DNA from: Pseudomonas sp. GM79
GTDB taxonomy: Bacteria > Pseudomonadota > Gammaproteobacteria > Pseudomonadales > Pseudomonadaceae
Length of the DNA stretch: 64,000 nucleotides
Direction of reading: 5' to 3'
Assembly (NCBI RefSeq): GCF_000282495.1
Contig: NZ_AKJE01000075.1
Span: 62,001 to 126,000 of the forward strand
Both the position numbers and the translations under genes were made by a program. Shown piece after piece: positions 26,501-33,445 of the stretch. The notes under the pieces were generated by a model that searched no databases, had not been told where the DNA came from, and saw only the letters and a program-made list of their open reading frames with translations. Position 1 is the stretch's first letter. Every line of letters starts with the position of its first letter.

Positions 26501-28358
26501 GCTGAGAACCGAGTACCAGCGCGACGCTGCTGGCCGTCTGCTGGTGAAAACCCTGGCTGACGGTGAAGAAATTCACTACAGCTATGACGCCCTCGGGCGC
26601 CTTGTCAACGTCGACGATAGCCACTGGCCCCTCGCCTACGAATACGATCTGCAAGATCGCCTGATCACCGAACACCAGGGCTGGGGCACTCTGCGCTACG
26701 AGTACGACAACGTCGGCCAACTGAAACACTGCCGCCTCCCGGACGGCAGCAAGCTCGATTACCGCCACCAGCCTGGCGGCCAGCTGAGCAGCATCGACCT
26801 CAACGGCTCGCGCCTGACCAGCCACCAGTTCAACGCCGGCCGCGAACAACAGCGCCAACAAGGGCTGCTGCTCAGCCAATACCAGTACGACGAACAGGGT
26901 CGGTTGCAAGCACACAGCGTCAGCCAGCGCGAAAAGAATCTGTTCCAGCGCCGCTACACCTACGACGCCAATGGCAACCTCGCCGGCATCGACGACAGCC
27001 GCAAAGGCCACCGCAGCTATCACTATGATCCGCTTGACCGCCTGATCAATGTACGCGGCGCTACGCCTGAAAGCTTCGCCCACGACCCGGCGGGCAACCT
27101 CCTCGGCCAAAACAACGAGCCGACCGCGAACCTGGCCAACGTCAAGGGCAACCGCCTGCTGATGCAGGGCGACCGTCATTACGACTACGACGCCTACGGC
27201 AACCTGATCCGCGAACGCCGAGGCGCCGGGCAGAAACTCGTCACCGAATACCGTTACGACTGCCAGCATCGCCTGATCGGCGTCAGCCTGCCGGGTGGCA
27301 GCGTCGCATCCTACAAATACGACGCCTTCGGCCGACGCATCGAAAAGACCGTCGATGGCCACACCACCGAATTCCTGTGGCAAGGCGAACGCCTCATCGC
27401 CGAAAGCGGCGACAACCGTTATCGCAGTTACATCTACGAGCCGGGGACTTTCCGCCCACTGGCGATGCTCGACGGCGAAGGCCCGCTGAAGGCCGCGCCG
27501 TTCTACTACCAACTCGACCACCTCGGCACCCCGCAGGAACTCACCGATTACAGCGGCGAGATCATGTGGTCGGCCAAGTACCGCGCCTATGGCAACGTTG
27601 CAACCCTGGACGTTGCAGAAATCGACAACCCTCTACGTTTCCAGGGTCAGTACTTCGATGCCGAGACAGGCTTACATTACAACCGGCATCGCTACTACAA
27701 TCCGGGCACTGGACGGTTTTTGACGCCGGATCCGATCAAGCTGGCGGGTGGGTTGAACAACTACCAGTACGTGCCTAACCCTACGGGGTGGGTGGATCCG
27801 TTGGGGTTGATGTGTAAACCTGGTGAATGCCCCGATACCGAGCCACCAAAAAAATGGACAGAAAAATCGGTCTTCAATAAATACCCAGAAAAAACGGTCA
27901 TAAAAACTTCGGGACCTGAAGAACAAGCAGCATTTTTGCACGAGTACCTACCGGGTTTACCGAAAGAGCAAGCAAAGATGATTCTCGACGAGTCTTATAA
28001 AAAAGGAACCTCGGTTGTGATCGGAGGAAGTAGGGTCAGAGGCGACAATCTTCCTGGTAGCGATTTGGATGTCGGCTTCGGACATTTGAACGCAAACCAA
28101 GCAGGCAAGCATGTTAAATCCCTTGAGAGCAAGTTCGAAGGTAAAGATGGCTTTTTATCACTTGAAAAAACCCGAATCGTACCTGGGAACAAAACATCTA
28201 ACATTGAAGAAATAAAATCACCAGAAGAGTTCTTCCAACGATCAGGCACGCGTTCGGGCCTAGATCCAAAAGCAGGACAAGAGTACAAGCCTTCAGGCTC
28301 TATCACCTTAGAAAAAGACGGCACTATTACACTATTACCACCAAGGACAGAGCCATGA
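23571..28358 (+). CDS. RHS-repeat T6SS effector with C-terminal nucleotidyltransferase-like toxin domain
   Basis: The 1595-residue polymorphic toxin has an N-terminal region (1-400) with hydrophobic segments around residues 255-310, no PAAR motif that I can see, then a CAKSTCTNGCPVSMVTGEE junction. A long YD/RHS repeat core follows (about 430-1370), ending in GRFLTPDPIKLAGG and NPTGWVDPLGL near residue 1412, the site where RHS proteins release their tip. The tip (about 1413-1595) has GGS at 1485-1487 and DLD at 1498-1500, spaced like the Gly-Ser...Asp-x-Asp motif of polymerase-beta-type nucleotidyltransferases; a third carboxylate is not obvious. By analogy it may add nucleotides to an RNA or protein, but the target is unknown. 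It overlaps its immunity gene by 4 bases. Confidence 0.9.
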   Translation: MDRVAYVDNQLSTFKDSLKLYQEQTKTWYAKAADKGSRATDLPSLLGMERVIKVGNTSKSVSMTDGDFASNVAQCPLKGPLLIESKFESVYDIPLGDIEVEIVAVEGGAVSKVKLDAQGKASWTGGIPGKFYKIRVHNEVTPAQIDTLFKSYDGLTGQLEGFLRKEWAGFKPQWSNMSALGTASAIGNGILEGGWEAIKGVWDGISLVLDILQDPSKFAKDLGAGTQKLIALAKETPDVMKKAMLLASDEAALFLMVRSAVIWLAGLPPMKMAGDAARMTTAAVVGIAIDIVISIVLTVAAEGTGVIYLAARLKKYGEIIIKAVTGFVESVFKIIKGFMEYVAKYTAVAARGVTAQVKKGVAQVRFDGKRVTTIETPKVHHDVPAQSKTPDEKSANCAKSTCTNGCPVSMVTGEELLTLTDGELGGLLPFSWTRLYRTSAAEIDCGLGYGWSHALAQRVEINGDEVVWTDHENRITTFPLPSMQRPAITNSLSEAAIFIGDDPSELILTQADDRSQFYHFRYNSKGATLIAISDAYNNRLHITRDIHGRIKRVDNGAGRALLLRYDRKHVVAVDYQQFSPADNLEDAWSTIQTLVTYSYDAQHRLIEAKNAAGEAERYAYNEQNVILERRLAGGASFYWEWEKEGKSARCIHHWASFSQMDAYYAWDDKGSVTVTNADGSEEIYAHDDQARLIAKIDPDGAENLKAYDDKGRLIAEQDPLGAITEYHYNEAGRMVAVVPPEDEPTAYEYSNGFVSKVSRGKTTWKYQRNIQGDITQQIDPDGNATLYSYDRQGRLLEIRHPDGSRHQLGWNNLGQLLEEHLPDGGQRKYRYDALGRQITRQEETGAITHYQWDAVDRLTQIILPGGATRAFTYNPYGRVTAERDELGRITRYEYADNLHLVSRRINPDGSQLRYRYDNSRLLLTEIENERGEHYHLDYYPNGLIQQETGFDGRRTAYEYDLNGQLLKKTEFGDDGSELRTEYQRDAAGRLLVKTLADGEEIHYSYDALGRLVNVDDSHWPLAYEYDLQDRLITEHQGWGTLRYEYDNVGQLKHCRLPDGSKLDYRHQPGGQLSSIDLNGSRLTSHQFNAGREQQRQQGLLLSQYQYDEQGRLQAHSVSQREKNLFQRRYTYDANGNLAGIDDSRKGHRSYHYDPLDRLINVRGATPESFAHDPAGNLLGQNNEPTANLANVKGNRLLMQGDRHYDYDAYGNLIRERRGAGQKLVTEYRYDCQHRLIGVSLPGGSVASYKYDAFGRRIEKTVDGHTTEFLWQGERLIAESGDNRYRSYIYEPGTFRPLAMLDGEGPLKAAPFYYQLDHLGTPQELTDYSGEIMWSAKYRAYGNVATLDVAEIDNPLRFQGQYFDAETGLHYNRHRYYNPGTGRFLTPDPIKLAGGLNNYQYVPNPTGWVDPLGLMCKPGECPDTEPPKKWTEKSVFNKYPEKTVIKTSGPEEQAAFLHEYLPGLPKEQAKMILDESYKKGTSVVIGGSRVRGDNLPGSDLDVGFGHLNANQAGKHVKSLESKFEGKDGFLSLEKTRIVPGNKTSNIEEIKSPEEFFQRSGTRSGLDPKAGQEYKPSGSITLEKDGTITLLPPRTEP

Positions 28359-28786
28359 TTTTCAAATCCGCAGGACAGGCTATCAATCCATCTATTGTAG
28401 GTTACCGAAGCCTTGGCTTTGGAGAAGACACGACGTTTGAAACCGTGGAGTTTGAGCTGACCACAAACACACAAGAACTAGCAATGGATTTTTTTAGAAG
28501 AGCGGACTCTTTCATTGCTCAATGCAAAATCGATGATGAACAACAAGGCTATGCTGACATTCAAGGGCTGAAAGAGCTCTGCTACCCGAATTTTTCTAAC
28601 CTAATTAAAAACGCGCCCGACTTAGCAGCGTCACTAATCAAGGACTATCTATATTTTGACCTGCTAGATTCGTTATTTCCAACTTCAAAAAACCTAAAAA
28701 TAGTTATCAACAACATAAAAAACATAAAAATAATAGACAGTAACTTAGTCATCAACGGCGAGACATTCCCATACCTAAACATGTAA
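28355..28786 (+). CDS. Putative immunity protein for the RHS nucleotidyltransferase-like toxin
   Basis: The ATG overlaps the RHS stop (ATGA). The 143-residue product has no signal peptide, as expected for an inhibitor of a cytoplasmic toxin, and is A+T-rich in base use compared with the RHS core. It starts MIFKSAGQAINPSIVGY and ends with an Ile/Asn/Lys-rich stretch. I recognise no family; the role rests on position directly after the toxin tip. Confidence 0.7.
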   Translation: MIFKSAGQAINPSIVGYRSLGFGEDTTFETVEFELTTNTQELAMDFFRRADSFIAQCKIDDEQQGYADIQGLKELCYPNFSNLIKNAPDLAASLIKDYLYFDLLDSLFPTSKNLKIVINNIKNIKIIDSNLVINGETFPYLNM

Positions 28787-28918
28787 AAAAACTATACAAA
28801 TCTGTCTACTTTATATCTATAACGCACAACAAGCGGAAGGTCGATGCAACCAAACATACGAATGCACAGTCAGCTAACCAAGCAAGATCGCTGAGTTTGG
28901 GACGAAGAACTCGCAAAA

Positions 28919-28991
28919 GAAAAGGTGACAGATTTATTTTTCTAGTCACCTTTCTCTAAGCGCTCATGAAAATAAACCTGTCCCCTTTTTT
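28919..28991. repeat. Hairpin repeat R1 of the immunity-gene tail
   Basis: This copy has arms GAAAAGGTGACAGATTTATTTT and an imperfect complement reading AATAAACCTGTCCCCTTTT, with a long centre (TCACCTTTCTCTAAGCGCTCAT) shared with R4. It separates the RHS immunity gene from the next small ORF. Confidence 0.85.
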
Positions 28992-29083
28992 GTGCTCACT
29001 CAGCACTACCGAATTTGCAACTACAACCCAAAAGACGGAAAAGTAATTCGTATCTATTGGCCAAATCAATTTGAGGGGCAAAA

Positions 29084-29473
29084 ATGAACGACCAAAAAAT
29101 GATCCCACGAAGTGTTTGGTACGGACTCGAAGGTACAGGTTATGACAAAATCGCACAAGAACTTAAGTCTGAAGATCCATTACTGCGCAAATGGATTGCC
29201 ATATATGCAATTTACAAATTTGAATTTTCGCTAGATGACCCTTTTCAATATTATGACTTCATAAGCTCATCAAAAAATTCACGCTATGCAGTAATAGAAT
29301 TCTCAATACCAATTGAAACAATAAAAACAAGCGACGGCATTGATGACCGAGACATCACAATAATAAAACTCGAAACAACGAACTCGGAAGAAGAAATAAA
29401 TCTCCTTCTAGAAAAAAGCAATATTGCACCGGAACTTTTCACACCGCCGTGGCGATGTGACTACCCCCTGTAA
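29084..29473 (+). CDS. Hypothetical protein, probable orphan immunity protein
   Basis: The 129-residue protein (MNDQKMIPRSVWYGLEGTGY start, acidic, no signal peptide) lies alone between hairpins R1 and R2 with no toxin in front. Size, A+T-rich composition and position in the RHS tail fit an orphan immunity gene left from a lost toxin tip or kept for defence against relatives. No family recognised. A GAGGGGC site precedes the ATG. Confidence 0.6.
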   Translation: MNDQKMIPRSVWYGLEGTGYDKIAQELKSEDPLLRKWIAIYAIYKFEFSLDDPFQYYDFISSSKNSRYAVIEFSIPIETIKTSDGIDDRDITIIKLETTNSEEEINLLLEKSNIAPELFTPPWRCDYPL

Positions 29474-29507
29474 ACTTACATACAACTATCAGCACAAAAG
29501 GCAGCAC

Positions 29508-29557
29508 AAAAGGGGACAGATTTATTTTCCATGAATAACAAATCTATTCCCTTTTTT
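29508..29557. repeat. Hairpin repeat R2
   Basis: Left arm AAAAGGGGACAGATTTATTTTC, short centre, and right arm ATCTATTCCCTTTTTT (diverged), lying between the 129-residue ORF and the barstar gene. Confidence 0.85.
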
Positions 29558-29596
29558 GTTCAGCAACCACTACAACACGGTTAGCTCAATAGGAAC

Positions 29597-29905
29597 ATGG
29601 AAGTGAAGAGTAAAACTATGACAATCGAACTCGACGGCTCCACTATCAAGTCAGAAATTGAATTCCACAAGCAACTCGCATCAGCTTTAAAAGCTGGTGA
29701 ATCCTATGGAAACAACCTCAATGCTTTATGGGACTTGCTTAGTGCAAACACAGAACGTCCTATAGAGCTAATCTGGAGAAACTCCAACAACTCAAGAAAC
29801 AGCATGGGTGACACTTTCGAAAAAATAGTGAGCATTCTTAACCGAGTGAAAGTTCAAGATGAGAGCTTTGGCTGGGATGAAAAATTTACATATATACTAG
29901 AATAA
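29597..29905 (+). CDS. Barstar-family ribonuclease inhibitor (orphan immunity protein)
   Basis: The 102-residue product has the barstar pattern: ELDGSTIKSEIEFHKQLA, then YGNNLNALWDLL and RPIELIWRN. The equivalent of barstar Asp39 (in LWD) is kept, while the Asp35 position reads Asn. Barstar proteins bind and block barnase-type ribonucleases. No barnase-like toxin is encoded in the window, so it is an orphan inhibitor between hairpins R2 and R3, probably protecting against RNase-tipped effectors of competitors. Confidence 0.85.
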   Translation: MEVKSKTMTIELDGSTIKSEIEFHKQLASALKAGESYGNNLNALWDLLSANTERPIELIWRNSNNSRNSMGDTFEKIVSILNRVKVQDESFGWDEKFTYILE

Positions 29906-29928
29906 ATTACTCAACTGTCACGTGCGAC

Positions 29929-30062
29929 AAAAAGGGGGAAGATTTACTTTCTACGCACCTGAAAATAAACTTGCCCCCTTTGGGTTCAGTGAGAAAAGGT
30001 GACAAATTTATTTTCTAGTCACCTTTCCCCAAGCGCTCATGAAAATAAATTTGTCACCTTTT
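29929..30062. repeat. Hairpin repeats R3 and R4, in tandem
   Basis: R3 (29929-29981) has a diverged arm pair (AAAAGGGGGAAGATTTACTTT and GAAAATAAACTTGCCCCCTTT). R4 (29993-30062) is the long-centre form like R1 (AAAAGGTGACAAATTTATTTT ... AATAAATTTGTCACCTTTT). Two adjacent copies with no gene between suggest a deleted cassette. Confidence 0.85.
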
Positions 30063-30092
30063 CGATTCAACATTCACACGTAGGAAATAAAC

Positions 30093-30389
30093 ATGTTGAG
30101 CTCAAACAAAAAAATAGTCATCCCCGGCGAAAAAGCTTTAGAAGCCCTAGCAGAAATTGAATTTATTTTAGTTTCTCTACGAAAAATTGGAACTTATTAC
30201 ATCGACAGACCAGTGGAAGACTATCGGCGAGCTACCACAGATTTCATAGACGACTTCAAAGTTACACAGCGCCTAGCAAAGGTACGGCGAATAATATGCG
30301 AGCATGTCGACTCAACTCTCGGTGAAGATGATATGGGTGACGTAGAACGCCACGTGAAAAATTTGGCTTATTGGAAACCCGAGCAATAA
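30093..30389 (+). CDS. Hypothetical protein, probable orphan immunity protein
   Basis: The 98-residue, soluble, mostly helical-looking protein starts MLSSNKKIVIPGEKALEALAEI and ends HVKNLAYWKPEQ. It lies between R4 and R5 with its own AGGAAA site. I do not recognise the family. It is assigned to the orphan-immunity group by size, lack of a signal peptide and place in the array. Confidence 0.6.
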   Translation: MLSSNKKIVIPGEKALEALAEIEFILVSLRKIGTYYIDRPVEDYRRATTDFIDDFKVTQRLAKVRRIICEHVDSTLGEDDMGDVERHVKNLAYWKPEQ

Positions 30390-30435
30390 TCCCTCTTGTC
30401 TCCGACCGTATAAAAAGAAATAAAAAGAACAAATA

Positions 30436-30452
30436 AAAAGGAGACAGATTTG
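30436..30452. repeat. Half copy of the hairpin repeat
   Basis: AAAAAGGAGACAGATTTG resembles one arm of the repeat (AAAAGGGGACAGATTTA) without a matching right arm, in the gap between the 98-residue ORF and R5. Confidence 0.55.
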
Positions 30453-30518
30453 AATGGATTGTAAATTCAAAATTAGAAATAACTCATCAAAGATTCATCC
30501 CTAATGGAAAAATTAGAG

Positions 30519-30572
30519 AAAAGGGGACAGATTTATTTTCTATACACATGAAAATAAATCTGTCCCTTTTTT
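30519..30572. repeat. Hairpin repeat R5
   Basis: Near-perfect inverted pair with short centre TATACACAT, lying directly before the small remnant ORF at 30604. Its right arm has one C fewer than R6. Confidence 0.88.
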
Positions 30573-30603
30573 GGGCGATTAGAGAAACCAATACTTATTG
30601 TTC

Positions 30604-30783
30604 ATGATGCCCCCCCACGCTTGGGAGTTAGAAACATCGAAAGACCTAAAAACCCTATTTTCCGAAACCACAGGCTTTCCTTTCTGGATAACCGATACAA
30701 GACTGAGTTTTTTAATATACATGGATGATCATGATTGTGTGCACACAGCGCACTCAGACCAATGGCTTGACAAAAAAATATAA
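30604..30783 (+). CDS. Small hypothetical protein, probably the C-terminal remnant of an immunity protein
   Basis: The open frame (59 residues from the ATG at 30604) starts MMPPHAWELETSKDLKTLF and contains GFPFWITD and IYMDDHDCVHTA, looking like the end of a globular domain. It begins 31 bases after R5 with no clear ribosome binding site, so it may be the 3' remnant of a longer immunity gene truncated at the repeat. It is unclear whether it is translated. Confidence 0.45.
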   Translation: MMPPHAWELETSKDLKTLFSETTGFPFWITDTRLSFLIYMDDHDCVHTAHSDQWLDKKI

Positions 30784-30909
30784 CGGGACGAATTTAGTCT
30801 CTAGGCGTTCAACCTTTTCCCTTTCCTAGAGCTTCGCAAGAAAATGTGGTCTGTCCCCGACACCAATAATATTGTGGATCAAATACCTGACAACAGTACA
30901 AAAGAAGAG

Positions 30910-30962
30910 AAAAGGGGACAGATTTATTTTCTATGCACATGAAAATAAATCTGTCCCCTTTT
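30910..30962. repeat. Hairpin repeat R6, perfect 22-bp inverted repeat
   Basis: Bases 30910-30931 are an exact reverse complement of 30941-30962, with loop TATGCACAT. It abuts the detached toxin tip that starts directly after the right arm. Confidence 0.95.
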
Positions 30963-31242
30963 TTGCACGAGCAAACCAGTAAAACCACAGGATGCCGCTG
31001 GGAAGTGGCATGATTTCTTGGGTGAGGGTCCATATACTAATATCCATCCACGTACGGGGCTTCCCGATAATGATCGGTTGGTTTCTGCTGACGGAAAAAG
31101 AAGTATTCGGTACGGAGCTCATGAAATGAACAGCAAGCCAAACAAGCATCATTACCATGAAGAAACCTGGACACTCGATTTAATAAATAATGTCATGAAT
31201 GTCGACAATACCGTCGTCCGCGTTCCGCTAGGAACTAAGTAG
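30943..31242 (+). pseudogene. Detached C-terminal toxin tip of an RHS/polymorphic toxin (no start, no core)
   Basis: An open frame without a credible start codon runs out of repeat R6 and encodes KPQDAAGKWHDFLGEGPYTN, then HPRTGLPDNDRLVSADG, RSIRYGAHEM and HHYHEETW. Conserved His, Asp, Arg and Glu residues in this order are typical of nuclease-like tips of RHS, CDI and related polymorphic toxins, although I cannot name the family with certainty. It is a displaced tip cassette: it would replace the current RHS tip by recombination. Its probable immunity gene starts directly after its stop. Confidence 0.65.
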
Positions 31243-31629
31243 ATGAAGGTAACTATACTACGCATCATCGACTCCACTGCTCTCGGCACCTACGTGGAGT
31301 TCTCTACACCTTATGGAGTCGGCTCATCACTTTTTGCCGCCCCTGAAATCAAAGAAGGTCTGACATATGATGTAGAGATAAACATTGATGACGATTTTTT
31401 TTGGAATGAAAATATAGCCCCATCAATTAAGCATGCACCATCGATCTACTTTCACTCCGGGAAGCTTCACATTACGGCCGAGCTGATTTCTAGCGAAGAC
31501 GATGGCTGTGGGGCATTGAGAATCGGCGACTCAATAGCTCTAATCTCATTAAATCAAGCACACTATCCATTACCAATGTTTGTTGACATAAGTGCAAAAG
31601 AAACCTCCCTACACCCTACACATATTTAG
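31243..31629 (+). CDS. Putative immunity protein of the detached toxin tip
   Basis: The ATG follows the tip's TAG stop with no gap. The 128-residue, acidic, signal-less product (MKVTILRIIDSTALGTYVEF start, NIDDDFFWNEN in the middle) is of unknown family. Tight coupling to the tip, as in other toxin-immunity pairs, supports the role. Confidence 0.65.
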   Translation: MKVTILRIIDSTALGTYVEFSTPYGVGSSLFAAPEIKEGLTYDVEINIDDDFFWNENIAPSIKHAPSIYFHSGKLHITAELISSEDDGCGALRIGDSIALISLNQAHYPLPMFVDISAKETSLHPTHI

Positions 31630-31631
31630 AG

Positions 31632-31687
31632 AAAAGTGGACAGATTTATTTTCTATGCACATGAAAATAAATCCGCCCCTTTTTTTT
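31632..31687. repeat. Hairpin repeat R7
   Basis: Arms AAAAGTGGACAGATTTATTTTC and GAAAATAAATCCGCCCCTTTT around TATGCACAT, with two differences from R6. It lies between the tip's immunity gene and the interrupted gene at 31704. Confidence 0.88.
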
Positions 31688-31703
31688 GCAAGTAGATACA
31701 AAA

Positions 31704-32195
31704 ATGAAAAATCTTTCGTTTGACGGCTATTTTATATACAAAAAAACTCCGTGGTTAAATTGAAAAGAGCTTCTATATGGATTTGAGCATGGCTTTATAG
31801 ATGAAAAAGGCGTATCGGAATACGCTTGTAAAACCCTAACAGAAAAATCTTCACAAGAAGCCATTGAACTCGCCTCCTTGCTACCTCAAGAAAATTATTT
31901 GGCAAACGACTTACTCCATTCACTGGCAAACAAGGACCTCTCACCAGCAACAGACACCACCAAACCTTGGATCTTTTTATTACTCTCTTTTTTATTTGAG
32001 CATCAAGAAAACCATGACGATCCGCTTGAAATAGCGGAAGAACTGTACGCAGACTTCAATTATCCAGAAGAAATTGCTTCTTTAGTTAGATACATGCCTC
32101 TCCCAGAAGGATCCGAAGGACGGCTATTTGAAAATTGGAAAACTGTATTATCAGCTTATAAAGACTCTTTCGAACAACAGAATAGATCCATTTAG
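31704..32195 (+). pseudogene. Orphan immunity gene interrupted by a TGA at 31761
   Basis: From the ATG at 31704 the frame reads MKNLSFDGYFIYKKTPWLN, then TGA (31761-31763), then continues in the same frame KELLYGFEHGFIDEKGVSEYACKTL through to the stop at 32193-32195. The whole would be about 163 residues if TGA were TGG (Trp). A TTG at 31878 gives a 105-residue C-terminal ORF, but the conserved-looking sequence upstream shows it is part of a longer gene. The pattern resembles the DUF2247 immunity-like family, but only loosely. Confidence 0.6.
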
Positions 32196-32502
32196 GACAA
32201 TGGGTGTCCCCTTTTGCTCTTAAATCTCCACTACTTTGTGGACCCTCAGTTTATATGAACGATAAAAAACCCGAGTTCACTTAAAACCAAATCTGACTCA
32301 ATTTTTCAGCCCATCGGGACGCCTGACAAAAGCATCGGACATTTCCCACAACCCCCATCGCCCCCCATGAACTTGTACACCCCCTCCCTCCCCAGATAAC
32401 CTCCCCCAGCCGCTGCAACCTCAGCGACCGGTTTTGACAGGCCGAACACGATCAAGGCATGCAAATGCCGCTTTGCGGCTCCATTAATTCAGGAGCTTCA
32501 CG
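32196..32502. other. Intergenic, end of the immunity array
   Basis: At 32206-32215 GTCCCCTTTT is a last half-arm of the hairpin repeat. The rest becomes C-rich and appears to be normal chromosomal sequence; the AGGAGC ribosome binding site of the next gene lies at its end. I see no gene. Confidence 0.5.
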
Positions 32503-32850
32503 ATGAAAAAATTTCCACCCGACTTCTTCGACCCCAATCAACTCAGCCAAGCAACCCAACGCACCATCAGTGCCCGCCTCCGCGACCCAAAAAATCCCGA
32601 CCCCATCAGCCACGTTTTCACCCTCCTCCCCAACATCGACACCGAAACCCTGCTAAGCCACGCCTGCGAAACCCTCGCCTCGCTCAACGTGCTGACGACC
32701 GACTTTGCCTGCGAGCTCGAAGGCTCGCACCGCAGCCTGGCGTTATCGATTCAGCAATTGGCCGTGCTGGGTGAATTGTTGGTAAACCGGGCGCTGGACA
32801 ACCTCGATCCACCGGGTGGGGCGTCCGATGCTCAGGAGGTTCAACCATGA
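32503..32850 (+). CDS. Small Pseudomonas-type protein (DUF6124-like)
   Basis: The 115-residue protein (MKKFPPDFFDPNQLSQATQRT start) has a short disordered N-terminus and a helical C-terminal half (TETLLSHACETLASLNVL...LALSIQQLAVLGELLVNRAL). Proteins of this sort are numerous in Pseudomonas genomes and often precede a second small ORF. AGGAGC lies 8 bases before the ATG. Function unknown. It overlaps the next gene by 4 bases. Confidence 0.65.
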   Translation: MKKFPPDFFDPNQLSQATQRTISARLRDPKNPDPISHVFTLLPNIDTETLLSHACETLASLNVLTTDFACELEGSHRSLALSIQQLAVLGELLVNRALDNLDPPGGASDAQEVQP

Positions 32851-33113
32851 CTCGATACATGCCGATTACCGGCATCGACTGCACGATCCCTTCCCTGCTG
32901 ATCGACACCGAAGCGCCTATTGACGTGTTGCATGACACGGCGGCATATCGCATTCACAGTGTCACTCAACTGTTGGAAGCGCTGTCCCTGAGCGAGGCGT
33001 TTGGTGGTGATGCTGCGTTGTTGCGAGAGTTTGCGCGGGTGTCGGTAATCCCGTTGCGGGACGGTTGTGATCTGTTGGATGTTATCGGGCGACGGTTGCG
33101 GGCGCAGCTTTAA
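32847..33113 (+). CDS. Small hypothetical protein, partner of the DUF6124-like gene
   Basis: The 88-residue protein (MTRYMPITGIDCTIPSLLID start, ...EALSLSEAFGGDAALLREFARVS) starts at an ATG overlapping the previous stop and is followed by a strong terminator, so the two form a small operon. No known domain recognised. Confidence 0.65.
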   Translation: MTRYMPITGIDCTIPSLLIDTEAPIDVLHDTAAYRIHSVTQLLEALSLSEAFGGDAALLREFARVSVIPLRDGCDLLDVIGRRLRAQL

Positions 33114-33124
33114 CCCAGCCAATA

Positions 33125-33156
33125 AAAATGGGCGACTTCAAGGTCGCCCATTTTTT
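33125..33156 (+). terminator. Rho-independent terminator
   Basis: A 12-base stem (AAAATGGGCGAC / GTCGCCCATTTT) with loop TTCAAG and a run of T follows the two-gene operon at 32503-33113. Confidence 0.9.
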
Positions 33157-33157
33157 A

Positions 33158-33445
33158 TGTCCGAAACTTTTAAACATTGCGTTCCAGAGGAGGTGTTCGC
33201 CCAGTGTAATGGCCTGGCAATCCATGCACCGGTAAAGAGCCCTGACACCGGGCGAACGGGAAGGATTTTAATAGAATTTGGCGGATATGTCCTCGGTATA
33301 AACATGAAATTTATGCACGTAATATTTCTCAAGTTTTTGCTAAAAAACCAGATACAAACTTTTAAAACTCACCAGTTCGACCATTAAAACTGATTGTTCT
33401 TATACAACTTTCTATACAAGAACAATCAATAGGTACAAGTAATGA
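33158..33445. other. Intergenic region with an 11-bp inverted repeat
   Basis: TGATTGTTCTT (33391-33401) pairs with AAGAACAATCA (33418-33428), 18 bases downstream of the minus-strand gene's stop. It may terminate that gene's transcription. A short open frame after the terminator (ATG 33157) has no convincing features and was not called. Confidence 0.45.

Noticed and set aside
24852..27521. Two long minus-strand open frames opposite the RHS core
   Set aside because: They are shadows of the repetitive RHS coding sequence; repeated Val/Ile-rich segments simply mirror YD repeats.
29929..30062. Whether R3/R4 encode a peptide
   Set aside because: Inverted repeats without any ribosome binding site or conserved frame.
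28919..31687. Hairpin repeats as a CRISPR or integron attC series
   Set aside because: Spacers contain whole genes, there is no integrase or cas gene, and the arms lack the attC R/L core motifs.
33157..33387. Short ORF after the terminator at 33125-33156
   Set aside because: No domain, no Shine-Dalgarno site and A+T-rich end; probably chance.
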